Notes: generated by a model not told the origin, from the sequence alone. A DNA stretch of 64,000 nt from Hymenopus coronatus (GCA_030762935.1 CM060900.1:371106632-371170631), one strand, 5' to 3'. Positions 34,770-47,777 are shown, counted from the first letter of the stretch. Program-made: numbers and translations.

Positions 34770-35425
34770 CTAACAATTAACATAGGATATCTCGGAAATG
34801 GCTGACACTATCAAAATTATATGAAATAAACTGTATGTTTTAAAGAGAACTCCACTTTTTCTGTAGTATGTTTTCGTCTATCACTGACGTTTTACCACTT
34901 ATGCAATATTATATAAATTTCCTTCTCATTGAAGTGAGATTCACAAGCTATTCCCGAAAAATTCAAAATAGAGATTTTATTTTTCATATAAATATCTCTA
35001 ATATATGGTATTTTGATCAAAATCGTTACAGTCATTTTTCACAGAATAAACATTTCGAAAAAAGTACCATGTAAAGGCTAGTTTGCAGAGTGTTCTCTTG
35101 AAAATCTAAGTGCCCCATATTTGAGAGATACGGAATATAATACCTCCTTTTGTTGTATTTATTCAATTTTTCGTTTTTGAGTTATCTGTTTACAGCACAT
35201 ACTGACACACAAGCACATACACATGGATATTCTGTTAAAATGTTTTTATTTCGGTTTCAGGAGTTCTAAAAACATGTATTTCCAGTGAAATCTATGTACT
35301 GAATTTGTGGTTGAATGCAATACCATCTCTACCATCTATGTGGGTGCTAGAGAAATTAAAAATATATTTTATTAGATTCAGGGGGCCTCAAATATGTATT
35401 TCCGTCGAAGTGTTGACATCCTATA
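34770..35425 (-). repeat. Repeat A, reverse copy R4 (tandem with R3)
   Basis: From GATATCTCGGAAATGGCTGA through TAAATATCTCTAATATATGG, ACCATGTAAAGGCTAGTTTG and ACTGACACACAAGCACATAC. After 35345 a further scrap of the start block repeats (CAGGGGGCCTCAAATATGTA). It is in the same orientation as R3, so again a head-to-tail pair. Confidence 0.75.
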
Positions 35426-35663
35426 ACTACTATACTAAGTGGCAGATAAAGTAAAAACGTTAGATGGAGTGGCAAATTTCACGTAAAAGGATAGCAATTC
35501 TCTCTTTTGTTTTCCATGTTCCGGTGCAGCAGTATCACAAAGTTCAATGCAACGTGTCATTTCGTGGGGTTTGTAAAACATCTTTAACAATTGCATAAAG
35601 AAAAGGAGTTCATTCCAAAAAGAGATAAAAGCATTGCTACTGCTTTGTTAGTAAGACTCAGCA

Positions 35664-35722
35664 ATATGTGTGTGTGTGTGTGTGTGTGCGCACGCACGCG
35701 CGCGCACGCGCGCGCGTATGTA
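35664..35722. repeat. Alternating (GT)n-(GC)n tract
   Basis: About 55 bases of strictly alternating purine/pyrimidine: GT repeats passing into CGCACGCACGCGCGCGCACG. This composition favours left-handed Z-DNA. Confidence 0.95.
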
Positions 35723-38246
35723 TCAGAATAAGTACAAACCCGATTTCAAAGTCACAATAAAAAAGTAACTCGTTTAATATTGAATAAAATTCTTAAATTA
35801 GTTGAATTAATATATTACCAGATAGAAAAAGAATTACTTAATCTTTATTAGAAGACGAATACAAAGCTACATACATGGTAAATCTAGCATGACCACGTTT
35901 TTTCGTCAGGAAAAAACGTGGAAATTGTGTAAAATCGTTAAGGACAGGATGCAACTTTCACGCGTAAATGAATTTCTATTCAAGCAACCTAACTGCGGGA
36001 TAGTTAGTGCTTAGTTAAGAATTTGCTATGCATCGCCGATGCTAGTTCAGCGGAGCATAAATAATATACTCATATTCTTCCCGATATTTCAAACTGATTG
36101 GCGCGATAAAATGGTCGCTGAGGGGCATAATGCCCCTAGGCCTGGAGCAGATACAAGTTTCCTCCACGCTACGACGATAAAAATGATGGCATCAATAGCG
36201 AACAGCGCAAATTTAGGAAATGTTGCAAAAACAAGAGATTTTCCAAAAATTACAGGAGTGCGGAGATTTTTTCAAGATGTTGCGCTCCACGTTTCGATGG
36301 ATAGAACACTCCTACTTCAGAGTCAGATAGACGGTCCGAGCCAAGTCCAAGTCGGACTTAGATAACAGTTCAGCAGTAGCCGAAATATATCGCGGGTACC
36401 TAGAATTGCCCGAAAGGTTGCGAAGCGCAAATGCTAAGTCGACTGAATGCTATTTCAACTTTACCTTTTACCAGCTTATGGAATTATCCCATACGGAACA
36501 GAATTTATACATCGAGATGGAAGGTAACAAAATTGCGACGCCGCCTGTACTTAGGGAAGAACGCTGAGGAAACTTCGCTTAGGTACACGCCATGTACAGG
36601 GAATATAAATATTACATGTGTGGTTCTACCTTGATGTCGGAATACAGGTCTACAGACAGACTACAATAAATAACGAGATTCTGACAAGCACCAAGTGTTT
36701 AATTCGTTGTGCTTAGGAACCCGGATCCCCATCTTCCCTTGTAGGTTGGGTGTATAAGATATATACCGCGCCATGAGGACAATATTCTACAAGACACTAA
36801 TGCTCTGGCTGACCTGCAGAAGAAAGAAAAGAGCGGAGACAGGCACGTGAATGTGGATTCCTTTCGATCTTACGACAACTGCCCACTTTCCAATCCCAAT
36901 TCCGACCAGGTGGGCACAAGTATAACTATACTGTATCACTTAAATTTGCCAGCAATATAAAGTTTTATACCTCAATATAAAAGTTGAATGTAAATAACCC
37001 ATTACAAGAGTATTTATGTATAAATTAGATAATGTTGGACTAACGGTTTTTCCTCAATTAATAACACATTTTAAATACAAATCCCGTATTTGCAGGTTAG
37101 CATAAGAGAACAGATAGTTTACTGAATTTACTGATGTTCCATTTTCTTCATTAAAGTTAATTTCAAAGCTGGAACTTAAACGATGTTTTCCTCACTAGTG
37201 TTTTAAACAAAATAGTCGGCGGCACACAAGAACATTGAAAATAATAAAGCGTACTTGAGCTGGTAGATCAGTAGGCAGAAGTTCGACAACGCTGATCTAG
37301 GCAAAGTCAATTTGCAGTATAGTGATTTGATATTTCTGTAGGGAATTGATCATGAAGAATGAATAGGAACTACCCGAGGCGTCCTAAAGTGCAACACATT
37401 GTTTTCTCACTAATCCTTTGCATCTTACGGAGTTACAGTGACATCTTAACAAGGTGGTGTGACATGTTTTCAGAAAGGATATCTTAAGTTATAGTGTAAG
37501 CTAGATTGTGATTTTGGAATAATTGGACCACAGTTCTAAAACATCATAGCTACTTATATACCTCTTTTTTCTCGTAAAGAGACCTATTGTGGTATTAGAA
37601 AAACCATCACAATATTCACCTGGCAATAATACAAAAGCCACAAGGAAACCCAAGTCATAATGGACGGTTCAGTGGACCGAACCCGCGATCTTCCGAATGT
37701 GGACCACTTTCCCGCTCGGCTGTATATTCCTTTGACTGCAGTGCAAGCTCTCTCATGATTTAGGTCACTGATAAGGGAAGTAAGTCCTCGAGCAAAAATG
37801 TTGTCGATATAGGCGACTAATGAAGCAGCATTTTAATTAGATATACAGCACGTATTTTGCCACTTTCTCTACAATGCCAGGTTGCTAAGCCTTCAAACAA
37901 AGCCGCCCTACATGTTGGGTCACTAAGCCAACCCACATTCACTTTATGATACAAAACCGCAGAAAACCTGCTATATTCTTTCTTAATTCAATGGCATCAG
38001 TTCGTTGGTTACCTTTTGTTACCCAGGATTTATTTTAGATGGGTGAGAGACAGAAACGGAAGGACTGGGCGAAGTTAGCAGTTCAGCAGTTGTGCCATAT
38101 TTACAGAAAAAAGGCCATTGTTGCGCTTTAGAGTGTTTTGACAAGACCTTTTGCATTTAGCTGTACATCATCTAATCCACTCACTTCGTAGATTCAATGT
38201 TCATTTCCAGCAGTACTAACAGAACCTAACTGTGCTTAACATAACC
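35723..38246. other. Anonymous; small dyad at 36121 and tRNA-like scrap at 37640-37735
   Basis: The plus-strand frame 36039-36365 (108 codons) is one of the longer non-repetitive frames, but I recognise no domain and see no splice support. AGGGGCAT/ATGCCCCT (36121-36137) is a short perfect dyad within it. At 37640-37735 the minus strand shows a B-box-like CGCGGGTTCGGTCCACTG. Confidence 0.4.
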
Positions 38247-38492
38247 GCTACGGTTCTCAGTGTACCACTCCATATTGGGCTTGAAAGACAGTTTCATTAT
38301 GCTCAGAGGCCTCTATTAGGTTTGAGGTTCTTTTACATATCTAGGACATGTAACCACCGGTTTTACTTCCCTCCCAAAGGAAGCAATGCCAAGTATTTTT
38401 ACGGCCGAAAAAAGCCAACTCCCTCCGCCATGATTGCACCCGCGACTTGGAGAACCAGAGACTAGAAAGTTACCCGTGGACTATGGAGAACG
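38247..38492 (-). repeat. SINE family S2, old copy
   Basis: GCTCAGAGGCCTCTATTAGG, TTTGAGGTTCTTTTACAT and CCAAAGGAAGCAATGCCAAG follow S2. The tRNA-like end is degenerate (GATTGCACCCGCGACTTGG). Confidence 0.7.
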
Positions 38493-40734
38493 AAAAAACC
38501 TAATTATCCGTACATAACGAAGTAAAGCTCAAACAAAATACTGGTTTAGAAAGACTCTACAACTATTCATATATTAACTCACAGAAAAGAATGATATACT
38601 ACTTGAAAGTATTTGGAAATATCGACACCCATCTCCAACAAACTTTTTATAAACAAGTGAAAATGCGACTGAGATTTAGTGTCATCTGCTACCATTAAAG
38701 AAAAGTTATCAAAATTGAGTGATAATTTAATACATCAGGTAGGTACTTCTTTCTTGTACGGTTATACATAACTGAAAATGCAGTTTTTAATGTTTTCATT
38801 CAGTTTAAATGTAAACTTCATCCTATGTGTGTGTCACACAAATACGGAACTGTATTATCGTTTATTCCGATATCCTTTTTTAAGTTAGGTTTCAACCCGT
38901 TGATTTACAAAATAATTTTAATGTTGTATATCAGTTAGTCCATACGATGGAATTTTAAGAAACACTTTAAGGATCTCTATCTGATCACAGCTCACAAGAA
39001 TTTCGGAGAATTTAATTCCTTAACCATAATTTTTAAGATTATCTTTGTGTTTCTAAGGTGCATTACGCCTTTAAAAATCAATATCTCAAAAACATTTCGC
39101 GGCTAAAAGAAGTACGTCCATCGTATGAACCATGTTGCTAATAATGTAATTTCCAAAAACATAAAACCTTAAATTTAGAAAAATGCTTGGTTGTAGATGC
39201 TTAGCTTATTGCATATAAATAGACCTAATCAGATATGAAAACTAAATTGGAAATGGATATTGCGATAAGGTTTTCGGTACAAAGTACAAACGTACATTTT
39301 TTTCTCAAAATTTCAACCAAATCTCGCTGGTACGTTTGGTTCAGTCTATATTTACTTGGGGATTTGTTAAGAAACGCTCCCAGAATCTATACTGGCCGTA
39401 AAAGGGAAGTGTACTGTATACTATCGTCGTAATATACGTAATGGAAGTATGTGAATTTCCACAGCTTAAAGCATGATTGTGCATAGTAAACTGAATAAAA
39501 GTGCCCTGGTATCTTTATGTGTGGACACACGATTCGTCGTAAAACCAAGTTTGCGTCTGAATTTTATGATGCTTTTATACTGCGATGCGATCAAGCACCA
39601 AAGCTGCTTACGCCTTTGAGAAGTGTAAAAATGCTGAATAGATATTTTCTCCACATCTTCCTTTCTTCGTTACCTACCTCCTCCCTTCCTTCTTTCGTTT
39701 TTTCTTTCTTTATTTCTTACTTGCCCATCTAACAGCACAATCCACATTTGAAACTTCGGCACAAATTAAAAGTGTAACTTCTGCGGTGCAATGGAACCTT
39801 ACTAGCCTCAAAAAATACAATGTGATCATTGGCATGTAGGTTGACACGACTGAGCTAGAGCAAGTGATATGAAATCACATGAACATGTTGCAGTGAGGTT
39901 ATCATAAATATAGAATTTAGTAAAAAGATTAACTGTGGAGCTCTTGACAATTTACAAACGCTTTAAATTTACTAAGCAGTGAGATTGAGCGCCACACGTG
40001 GAGGTTAATATTTATACACTAATTTCCCTAGAGTTTTACATTTATATAGAGAAAATCAAGATTCGAGTGAGATTCAATTGAGTATCTCACGATTAAAGGA
40101 GTGTATACAAGGATAACAATGAATAAATACAACAAAATGACGCTTGGAAAGAATTAACGAATAAAAGTAACCGGTATAAAAGCATTTTTGTACTAAGTTG
40201 CTTTAAGAGCATTTATTAGCTGAACAGATATGTTTAAAATATATAATTTAATAACTCATATTAAACTGCGTCTCAGTAGCATATTGGAAATTATTTTAAA
40301 CTACAAATCAGGTTTTCCATGGACACTGCACCACATGAGCTAAAACAGATGTACGATGATTTAGGTCTTTTCAGAAAAAATATGGATGGCTAAAGCAAAA
40401 TATGAATTTAATAAAGCAAGTAGTAAGTAAAGCAGATTTGCCGAGAAACTTAAATGTCTTCTTTTCAGTGTGTTGATTTAAAACACGGACATTTATTTAG
40501 TATTTTCCCACTTTTAATTTATGTATCCATCAATATCAGTCAGTGATATAAACAGTTTCTACGTACAAACCTACAGATATTCCATTCAAGAACAACCGGA
40601 TTGACTACGTGAAAAACGAAAAAGGTATACAGACATATATGCAGTTTAATAATAGGCAGGTTTATTTATCACATTCTTCTTTAAAGAAGCATAGCAGCAA
40701 AAACTGATAATGATATGTAGCTACTTACTAATCC
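38493..40734. other. Anonymous AT-rich sequence
   Basis: No shared repeat, domain or RNA gene recognised. Confidence 0.5.
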
Positions 40735-41123
40735 ACTTGTTTGAACAGTTGAGTTGTATTGTGCGCAAGAAAAGTTTGGTCTGTTTGCTACAGAAATGTT
40801 TGCTTATTTCTCAAGCAGTATTGCTTGTAGTAAGTAGTACAAGTAGTGCTTGGTTGGTTTGTGGAATAGCTGAGTATAAGAGAAAGTTTTGTTGTGTTCT
40901 CGACAGTAATGTATGTAAGAGCACATTTAGTTGGTTTGTCGAATGACTGTGCATAAAAGAAAGTTTTGTTGTGTTCTAGAGAAGTATTGCGTGTAAGATA
41001 ACATTGGGTAGGTTTTTCGAATTACTGTGTATAAAAGAAAGTTTTGTTGTGTTCTCGAGAGGCACTACGTGTAAGATAACATTGGGTTGGTTTGTCGAAT
41101 GACTGGATATAAGAGACAGTTAT

Positions 41124-41680
41124 GTCGGTGTCTCGAGTAGTACTGTGTGTAAGAGCACAGTTGGATAGTTTGTTGAATAGTTGTGTATAAGAGAAGGTTA
41201 TGTCGGTGTCTCGAGTAGTACTGTGTGTAACGGCACAGTTGGATAGTTTGTCGAATGGTTGTGTATAAGAGAAGGTTATGTCGGTGTCTCGAGTAGTACT
41301 GTGTGTAAGAGCACAGTTGGATAGTTTGTCGAATGGTTGTGTATAAGAGAAGGTTATGTCGGTGTCTCGAGTAGTACTGTGTGTAACGGCACAGTTGGAT
41401 AGTTTGTCGAATGGTTGTGTATAAGAGAAGGTTATGTCGGTGTCTCGAGTAGTACTGTGTGTAAGAGCACAGTTGGATAGTTTGTCGAATGGTTGTGTAT
41501 AAGAGAAGGTTATGTCGGTGTCTCGAGTAGTAGTACTATGTGTAAGAGCACAGTTGGATAGTTTGTCGAATGGTTGTGTATAAGAGAAGGTTATGTCAGT
41601 GTCTCGAGTAATACTGTGTGTAAGAGAACAGTTGTATGGTTTGTCAAATGGCTGTGTGTAAGAGAAGGTCATGTCGGTGT
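41124..41680 (+). repeat. Higher-order core of T2 (78-bp dimer, 156-bp super-period)
   Basis: The marker GTCGGTGTCTCGAG starts at 41124, 41202, 41280, 41358, 41436 and 41514, exactly 78 bases apart, then 41595 (+81, from a TAG insertion) and 41672. Within these units the downstream word alternates between GTAAGAGCAC and GTAACGGCAC for five units in a row, which implies a 156-base unit of two 78-base dimers. Confidence 0.9.
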
Positions 41681-42779
41681 CACGAGTAGTTCCTTGTGAA
41701 AGAGTACAGTTGGATGGTTTGTCAAATTACGGTGTATAAGAAAACGTTTGTGTTCTCGAGTAATACCGGAGTAGTACTGTTGTAACATGTGGTTTCTTCT
41801 GATGCAATAACAGTACAGTGTGTAGAAACATATTTATTGGCTTTTACAATAACCCTATATTAAAGAAAACATTTGGTTAGTTTGTCGCGAAGCACTGTAG
41901 AAAATAATTTTTCCCGAAAAGTGGTGCTGTAAGTATTTATGGTTAGTAGTTTTGTCCGCTAGTGCCTGGTATAAGAGACGGTGTGTAATTTTACTGCAAG
42001 TAAAGTGTGTAAGGTAAAGTTTGATCAATTAATTGAGTAACATTGCGTGTGAAGGAAGGTTTGTTTTGGTCATCGGGTTGTGTTAGACTTTTGGTACGTT
42101 GGTCAAGTAGTATTGAGGTTAGGATAGAGTTGGGTTTGTTAATCAACTGGTATTGTGTATAAGAGAATGTTTCGTCAGTTTGTGCATTGTGCATTGTGCA
42201 TCTTGAACAGTTTGTTCTATCAGTTTTTTAGTAAAAAAGTGTATAAGAAAGTCTTTCTTCAGTTGGAGCACTGTGATGTACGGGGCAATTTGGTAAGCTT
42301 GTCCTGTAGCATTCAGTTTCAGCAGAACGTTTTGTAAGTTTGTCGATAGTAGCGCGTGCGTGCAAGAGAACATATGACTGGCTTGTTAAATTGTATTGTG
42401 TATAAGACAACCGATGGTCGGTTTAGTAAGTTTAGTAAGTGTGTGTAAGAGAACGTCAGATTGGTTTGTCCAATAGTATTTGCGTAAGAGAATGAGTTGT
42501 TGTTTGCCTTATGTTTCTGTATGCAGTAGAAAATGTATTCACTTAGTTGAGTTCTGCTGGGTATAAACGAATGTTTTATTGTTTTGTTGAATTATACCTA
42601 ATGTAAGAAAACAATGTAGTTAGCCAATCACAAAACACTGAGGTGTAAGAAAACGTATGTTCCTCTTATTGAGTACACCTGCTTGTAAGAAAAAGTTGCT
42701 CGGTTGCTGAGTATTATTCTAATTAATAGCATGTCTTTTCCTATGTTTTAGAGAATGCCTAGTTGGTTTGTTGCTAAGC

Positions 42780-43310
42780 ACTTTGTTTGGAACAAGATAG
42801 GATACGATCGGAGGGGACTCGGCACTGAATATGAGATTACTGTACCTACGCCCCACGAAGGAGTGCCCCCCCTTGAGGGAGGAATGAGGTGCGAGAATAC
42901 ATCGGGCGGCTGGAACTAGGAACGACGAAACAGCAATGACAGGATTCCTACAGTTTCCAGATTGAAGCACCCCGACAGTCGGACAGGCAGACCGGGTCTA
43001 TGCCTCACATAGGGTCCCCGCCAGGAGCGGTCCTCATCCAGGCAACCATTCAAGGTTGTTGGACGGAGATTGGCCGCACCGAGCACCACCGAAGACACTG
43101 CCAATCTGAAAGAAACCAGCGGGATAAAGGATGAATGAAATGGCATGGGGTCACCGGAAATTCGAGGAATGAAAGGAACCTACTCAACATTGGTCCCGAG
43201 GAAAACCCAAAAAACCCATGGGTCAAGCAGGCCGGCTACGGAAAGCAAACCCGCAACCTCCCGAAGGCGGGCAATAGACAAAATCGCCTGAACCATCTAA
43301 TATTTAAGAA
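42780..43310 (-). repeat. GC-rich SINE family S6 copy inside T2
   Basis: On the minus strand: GGTTCAGGCGATTTTGTCTA, CCTTCGGGAGGTTGCGGGTT, then GACCCATGGGTTTTTTGGG and TTTTCCTCGGGACC, as in 1480-1755. A longer GC-rich body continues to about 42780. T2 units flank it on both sides (GTTTGTTGCTAAGCACTTTG before, CTTTGTCGAGTCGTGCTGTG after). The plus-strand frame 43135-43536 spans the junction and is not a gene. Confidence 0.6.
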
Positions 43311-43989
43311 ACGTTTGGCCTCTTTGTCGAGTCGTGCTGTGTCTAAGCGTGCTGAACAAGTTATGCTAGTATTAGTGAGCGTAATATTACTTTTGTGGAT
43401 TTACGTAGTGGTAGTGTGTAACAAAACATTTCGGCGGTTAGTTAAGCAGTACAGTTGTAAAATAACATTTGTTGGTTTTGTAGGAATATACTTATTAGCA
43501 AAATATTTGGTCGGCTTATTGCAGACTGCTGAGTGAAAGAAAACGGTCATTCGGTTTGTTGAATGGTGATGTGAATAAAGAGGTATGTTGCAGGTTTTCG
43601 AGCAGTACTACGTGTTAAAGAATTGTTTTTAGGATGAGGATCGGTACTACCTGTGTAAGAACGTTTGAGCCTATATTTGGCTGGTAGTGTGTACATGAGT
43701 ACGCTTGGTCATTTTCTTCAGTTGAGCTATAAGAGAGCATTTTGCGAGTTTGTCGGATAATGGTGAGTGTATTGCTTAGTTCGCCGAATAGTGCAGTGCA
43801 TAAGAGAACGTTGTATGTTTGTGTAATGTTTGTAAGAGTACGTTATATAGGTTTGTTGAATAGTATTATATTTAAGGGGAAGCTTGGTCTGTTTAGTGAG
43901 TTTCACGGGGTGCAAGATAATGTTTGGTAAATTTTTGTGTAGATCTGTCTCTTAGAAAATGTTTAATTTTGAATTAATCGTTTCCTCCA

Positions 43990-44060
43990 CATTAACCCTG
44001 AGTAGGACACGCGTTGGAAAGAGTCAGACCGAAAAATTCAATGCTATAGCCAGGATTCGT
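43990..44060 (-). repeat. tRNA-like SINE scrap (family S7) in T2
   Basis: GTCAGACCGAAAAATTCAAT then GCTATAGCCAG is shared with 62015-62110 and 62275-62345. On the minus strand the better copy has an A-box-like TGACGCAGTGATTAGAGCAA. Confidence 0.5.
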
Positions 44061-44539
44061 GTGGTTGATTTTTCGAATAGCACTGCCTCTAACAGAGATT
44101 AGTCAGTTGTTAAAGTGGTATTGTGTATAAGTGACGTTTGGTCGACTTTTCCAGTAGTATTTTCCGTGTGACTGTGTTTGTTGTCTGGTTATTTGCTGTA
44201 TGTAATCCATCAGTATTATAATAGAACTTGTTGAATTTGAACGTTACTATGAACACTAAAACCGTTGGTCAGTTTTTTTTCTAGCTTTGCTGTAAAATAA
44301 CGTTACTTGAATAGTTATGTATAGCAAAACATGGGTGCAAGTGAACGTGGATGCGTTTCTTGTGCAGTAGTGTGTGTAAGGTAATACTTGGTGGATATGT
44401 TGAGTTAAACTGTATTCAATGAACTGTTTGTCTTTTTGACAAATTGTACTATATGTAAGAAGACGTTTGATCATATTGATGGATAGTACCTTAAGTTAAA
44501 GAAAAATAGGCCGGTTGAATTAATAGTGCTGTTATTATT

Positions 44540-45392
44540 TCTCGACCACGTATGTGCGATATACATAGTAGGTAGATACGGTATTATATTCCAACCAAAA
44601 TTCGCTACCGAGATTTTTTCGGAAATACATGTTTTGAAGACTCTTGAATAAAAAAAAACATTTTTAGAAAAAGTTTCGCGTATGCATCTGTGGCAGTAAA
44701 ATTCAAACATAAAAGCTCAGTTCAATACCAAACTTGGTATTTAAATTTAGTAACTTCCAAGCACGTGATACAAACGTTTTCAAGAAAATCCCCCACCAGA
44801 AACCAAACTTTACATGGAATATTCTTCAAACTGTCGATTTTCTCACGGATGGATCTAATGATTTTGACTAAAGTACCGCATATTACAGATATTTGCCTAA
44901 CAAATATAATTATATAATGAATTTCTTGGGAATAGCGTTTCAAATCCTCTTCATTCTGGACCTCTTTTGCATAAATGCTAAACTGTAAGAGATCGACAAG
45001 GACATACTCCACAAAATATGCATAACTCGTCAAAACACACAATTTATGTCATTCACATTTTTTGTAGAATTAACCATTTCCGAAATATTCCTTGTTATTG
45101 ATTTCAATTGTAGAATATTAAACTTTTCTCAAACGGAAGTTTCCATTCGTTTCATATCTCTTTTGTTTTACTCCTGACCTTGCAAAGGGAACCTAATTTC
45201 AAATGTTTCATATAACGACTAGCTTTGAAAGGATTTGAGTTTCGCTTTAGCCTAGTGTATTCCCTTATTTCTCTTCTACTAACAATGAACCAATTAAAAA
45301 CAGATAAAAGAATACTATTGTGTAAGAATAGTTTGTATGAGGACAGGCAGAAAAAGTCATGTGTATGGGTCATATCAGGTTTTCAGGAAAAT
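44540..45392 (+). repeat. Repeat A, copy F5, inserted in T2
   Basis: From ACCACGTATGTGCGATATAC through the dyad region (CAATACCAAACTTGGTATTT near 44725), ACCATTTCCGAAATATTCCT and the end block. The GT microsatellite is nearly absent. T2 units resume at about 45400 (GATTTGTTTATGCAAAAGAA, GGTTTGGTTAATTTGTC). Confidence 0.85.
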
Positions 45393-45650
45393 GTTCGATT
45401 GATTTGTTTATGCAAAAGAAGGTTTGGTTAATTTGTCAATAAGTAGTGTGTCTAAGGGTACATCTGGTTAGTTTATCGAGAACTTCTGTGTGTCAGAGAA
45501 AGTTTAGTGAATTTGTATTATAGCCTTGTGAAAGAAAAAGTATGGCGGTTTGTTGCATAGTCCAGTAAGAGACAAATTACACAGGCGTCTCGGTTCCTTT
45601 TTTTTTTTATTTCTTTCTTTTTCGATTCTTTTTGGTAGTACTATAACCTT
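45393..45650 (+). repeat. Minisatellite T2, segment b
   Basis: A few degenerate T2 units (AAGTAGTGTGTCTAAGGGTA, GTTAGTTTATCGAGAACTTC) ending in a T-rich tract. Confidence 0.7.
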
Positions 45651-45689
45651 TCAGTGGTTGTTTAAAGTTTAACCTACTGCAAAGACCCT

Positions 45690-47250
45690 GCTGCACTTTC
45701 AGTATGTGTTTCTTCTGGTACAGTATTTTCTGATATTGCGTAGTAAATCATTTATTCTTAGATAAATTCTTGGAAACACACTGACATTTTTAGCACTTAT
45801 TACTTTCTTTGTGATTCTTGACCTCGCGTGCCACCGTGTGACAAGTGCCTTAAACCCAACCCTTCTGATTTCCTCTTAGTGACACATGCAAGCGTTCCAT
45901 TCAATGGTGAAGCATTGCTGTGCACAATTATGAGATGCTTTCCCATTAGTTGGTTGAACATTCAGGGAAGAACAGGTTCTTTGATAATTGGAAAATGTAA
46001 AGATGATGTGATGAACTGTCTATTCTTTTTCTTTATAATTTAAATCCACACAGAATAAGTATTACCGCATTTAACTTCACCCAACAGTAGGCTGCTACAT
46101 AATCAAAGAATGCTAAGAAATAAAAGGTTATGAGTACATAACCGAAATCGTAAACAATGTAAATAACTTTTAAAAAGATTTCGTCAATAAGAGACTCAAG
46201 TTCAAAATAGTTATTATCTAGAAAAACATATGGAAATGACCCATATTTTGTAATTTGTATATAACATAAATTTGTTTGGATAACATACAAATTATTTTTC
46301 AATATAGCTAGTGATCTTTAACAATAGGATCACTTCTTTATAAAGGAATTCTTTCGTTTTTAATTTCTTCAAGTTATACAAAACAGCATGGGGTAGTAAC
46401 CTTAGCTCCAATTCATAATCCAATTGAATAAAGATGACATTTATTTTACGTAAAAATTTTAGGTGTTGAGTATTGTTTGTTCTTCTTTCCTGAAGGTTTA
46501 TAAGTCTTGTTATATTTATGTCCTCAAGTTGATAAGTAGTATGAGATAATTTAAATTTCAAACATTTATTACATGAATAATAAAGAGGAAAGCTTTTTGT
46601 TTTACCATTCAATGCATATCTTGCATTTTAATACATAGAAATTTCTAGGTTTTCAAAACAGAATCGTATTAGACCACTGCTCCGATACGTTAGAACTGCT
46701 TATACCTGTCAAAAAACTTTAGTCTCAATGACTCTATTGTCAAAAACAAGTTTGCTAACAATTTTATCTACTATACTACCATTGCCTACAGTAAGTCGTA
46801 CCTTGTAGCTGTTAGTTATTTCAATTGTTATCACTTTTTGAAGTGATCCTTAGCTGCAATAAAATGATATGAATGGTGTAGAATGCAACTAATTGAAGTT
46901 AGAGAATTGAAACAAACATTCAGGCAATGCACAGGATTCATAGGTAAATTAGAACAATTTATTAGGCAATTGATTTAGCACAACTGTGGTCCATGAGTTC
47001 ATGATCGCATGTAATGCATTAAGATAAATTAAGAGATAGTACGTTCATCTAGGAAACATTTTAGCATGGTAGTGCATGCCTATACTTTGTTACACGGAAC
47101 TGAAATGTGACTGTGGTTCACTGCAAGGACGATAGTCAAAATAAAGAAACGCATAAGTGACCATCTAAGGGTTCAGATTGACAGGAATACCTGCTCCTTA
47201 TTTCAGTGTGGATGTTAGGAAACTAGAAATGGCCAGTTCGAGAAATACCT
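45690..47250 (+). repeat. Duplicated flanking block X, copy 1
   Basis: Two parts match the block at 54425-55160: 45700-45810 (TTTTCTGATATTGCGTAGTA, CATTTATTCTTAGATAAATT) and 46785-47240 (AGTAAGTCGTACCTTGTAGC, GTTAGTTATTTCAATTGTTA, then CAAAATAAAGAAACGCATAA and AGGAATACCTGCTCCTTATT). The middle part (about 45830-46640) has no counterpart in copy 2 and looks inserted or deleted. No gene recognised in it. Confidence 0.7.
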
Positions 47251-47777
47251 AGTTCGATTCAACCATTAATTTAAAATGGTAAATTCTGTTTATTTTCTTG
47301 ATTGTAAACATTTCAAATTAATAAACAGGCAAGTCTCTATCAGCGTTTCTAAGCAGTCGTGAATTCATTTTGAAAACGCATGGGCAGTGTATTAAATACT
47401 AATATGTTTAAAAGGACGATTAGTCAATTTGTCAATTAGTACCGAGTGTTAGCGATTGGTAAGTTTGTCTAGTTGTATTGTGTAAGTGGCTATTTGGTCA
47501 TTTTGCCAAACAGCACTGTTGTAAGGGAACGTTGCTCAATTTGTAAACAGCAGTATGTGAAAACAAACCTTTGGCACGTTGTTGCTTATAGCTGTATGAG
47601 AACGTTTAGTTGACGTTACTAGTAGAACTGGATATGAGAGGGCGCTTTTTATACTTTCGCGTAGCACTGTGTGTAGCGGAAGTTTGTCCAAGTGTCCAAC
47701 AGTACTGAGAATTCTGTAGATTATTTTGAGTTTTGCTGTCAGCAAGAAAATGTTTGATGAGTTTTTCCAGCAGTTCT

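Larger units (their letters stand above)
40735..44535 (+). repeat. Minisatellite T2, segment a (unit ~39-40 bp)
   Basis: Degenerate tandem repeat with the theme GTTTGTCGAGTAGTACTGTG, then TGTAAGAGAACGTTTGGTCG. Between about 41124 and 41672 it is highly regular with a 78-base period. Elsewhere units are decayed and of variable length. A GC-rich SINE-like insertion occupies 42780-43310. The long minus-strand frame (41022-41672) is the 78-base repeat read in a frame without stops, giving 26-residue repeats; it is not taken as a gene. Confidence 0.9.

Noticed and set aside
41022..41672. A secreted or structural protein made of 26-residue repeats
   Set aside because: The frame follows from a 78-base satellite period; there is no signal peptide or promoter, and other T2 segments are not open.
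43135..43536. 133-codon frame as a membrane protein
   Set aside because: It spans the junction of a SINE and T2 units; the hydrophobic part is translated minisatellite.
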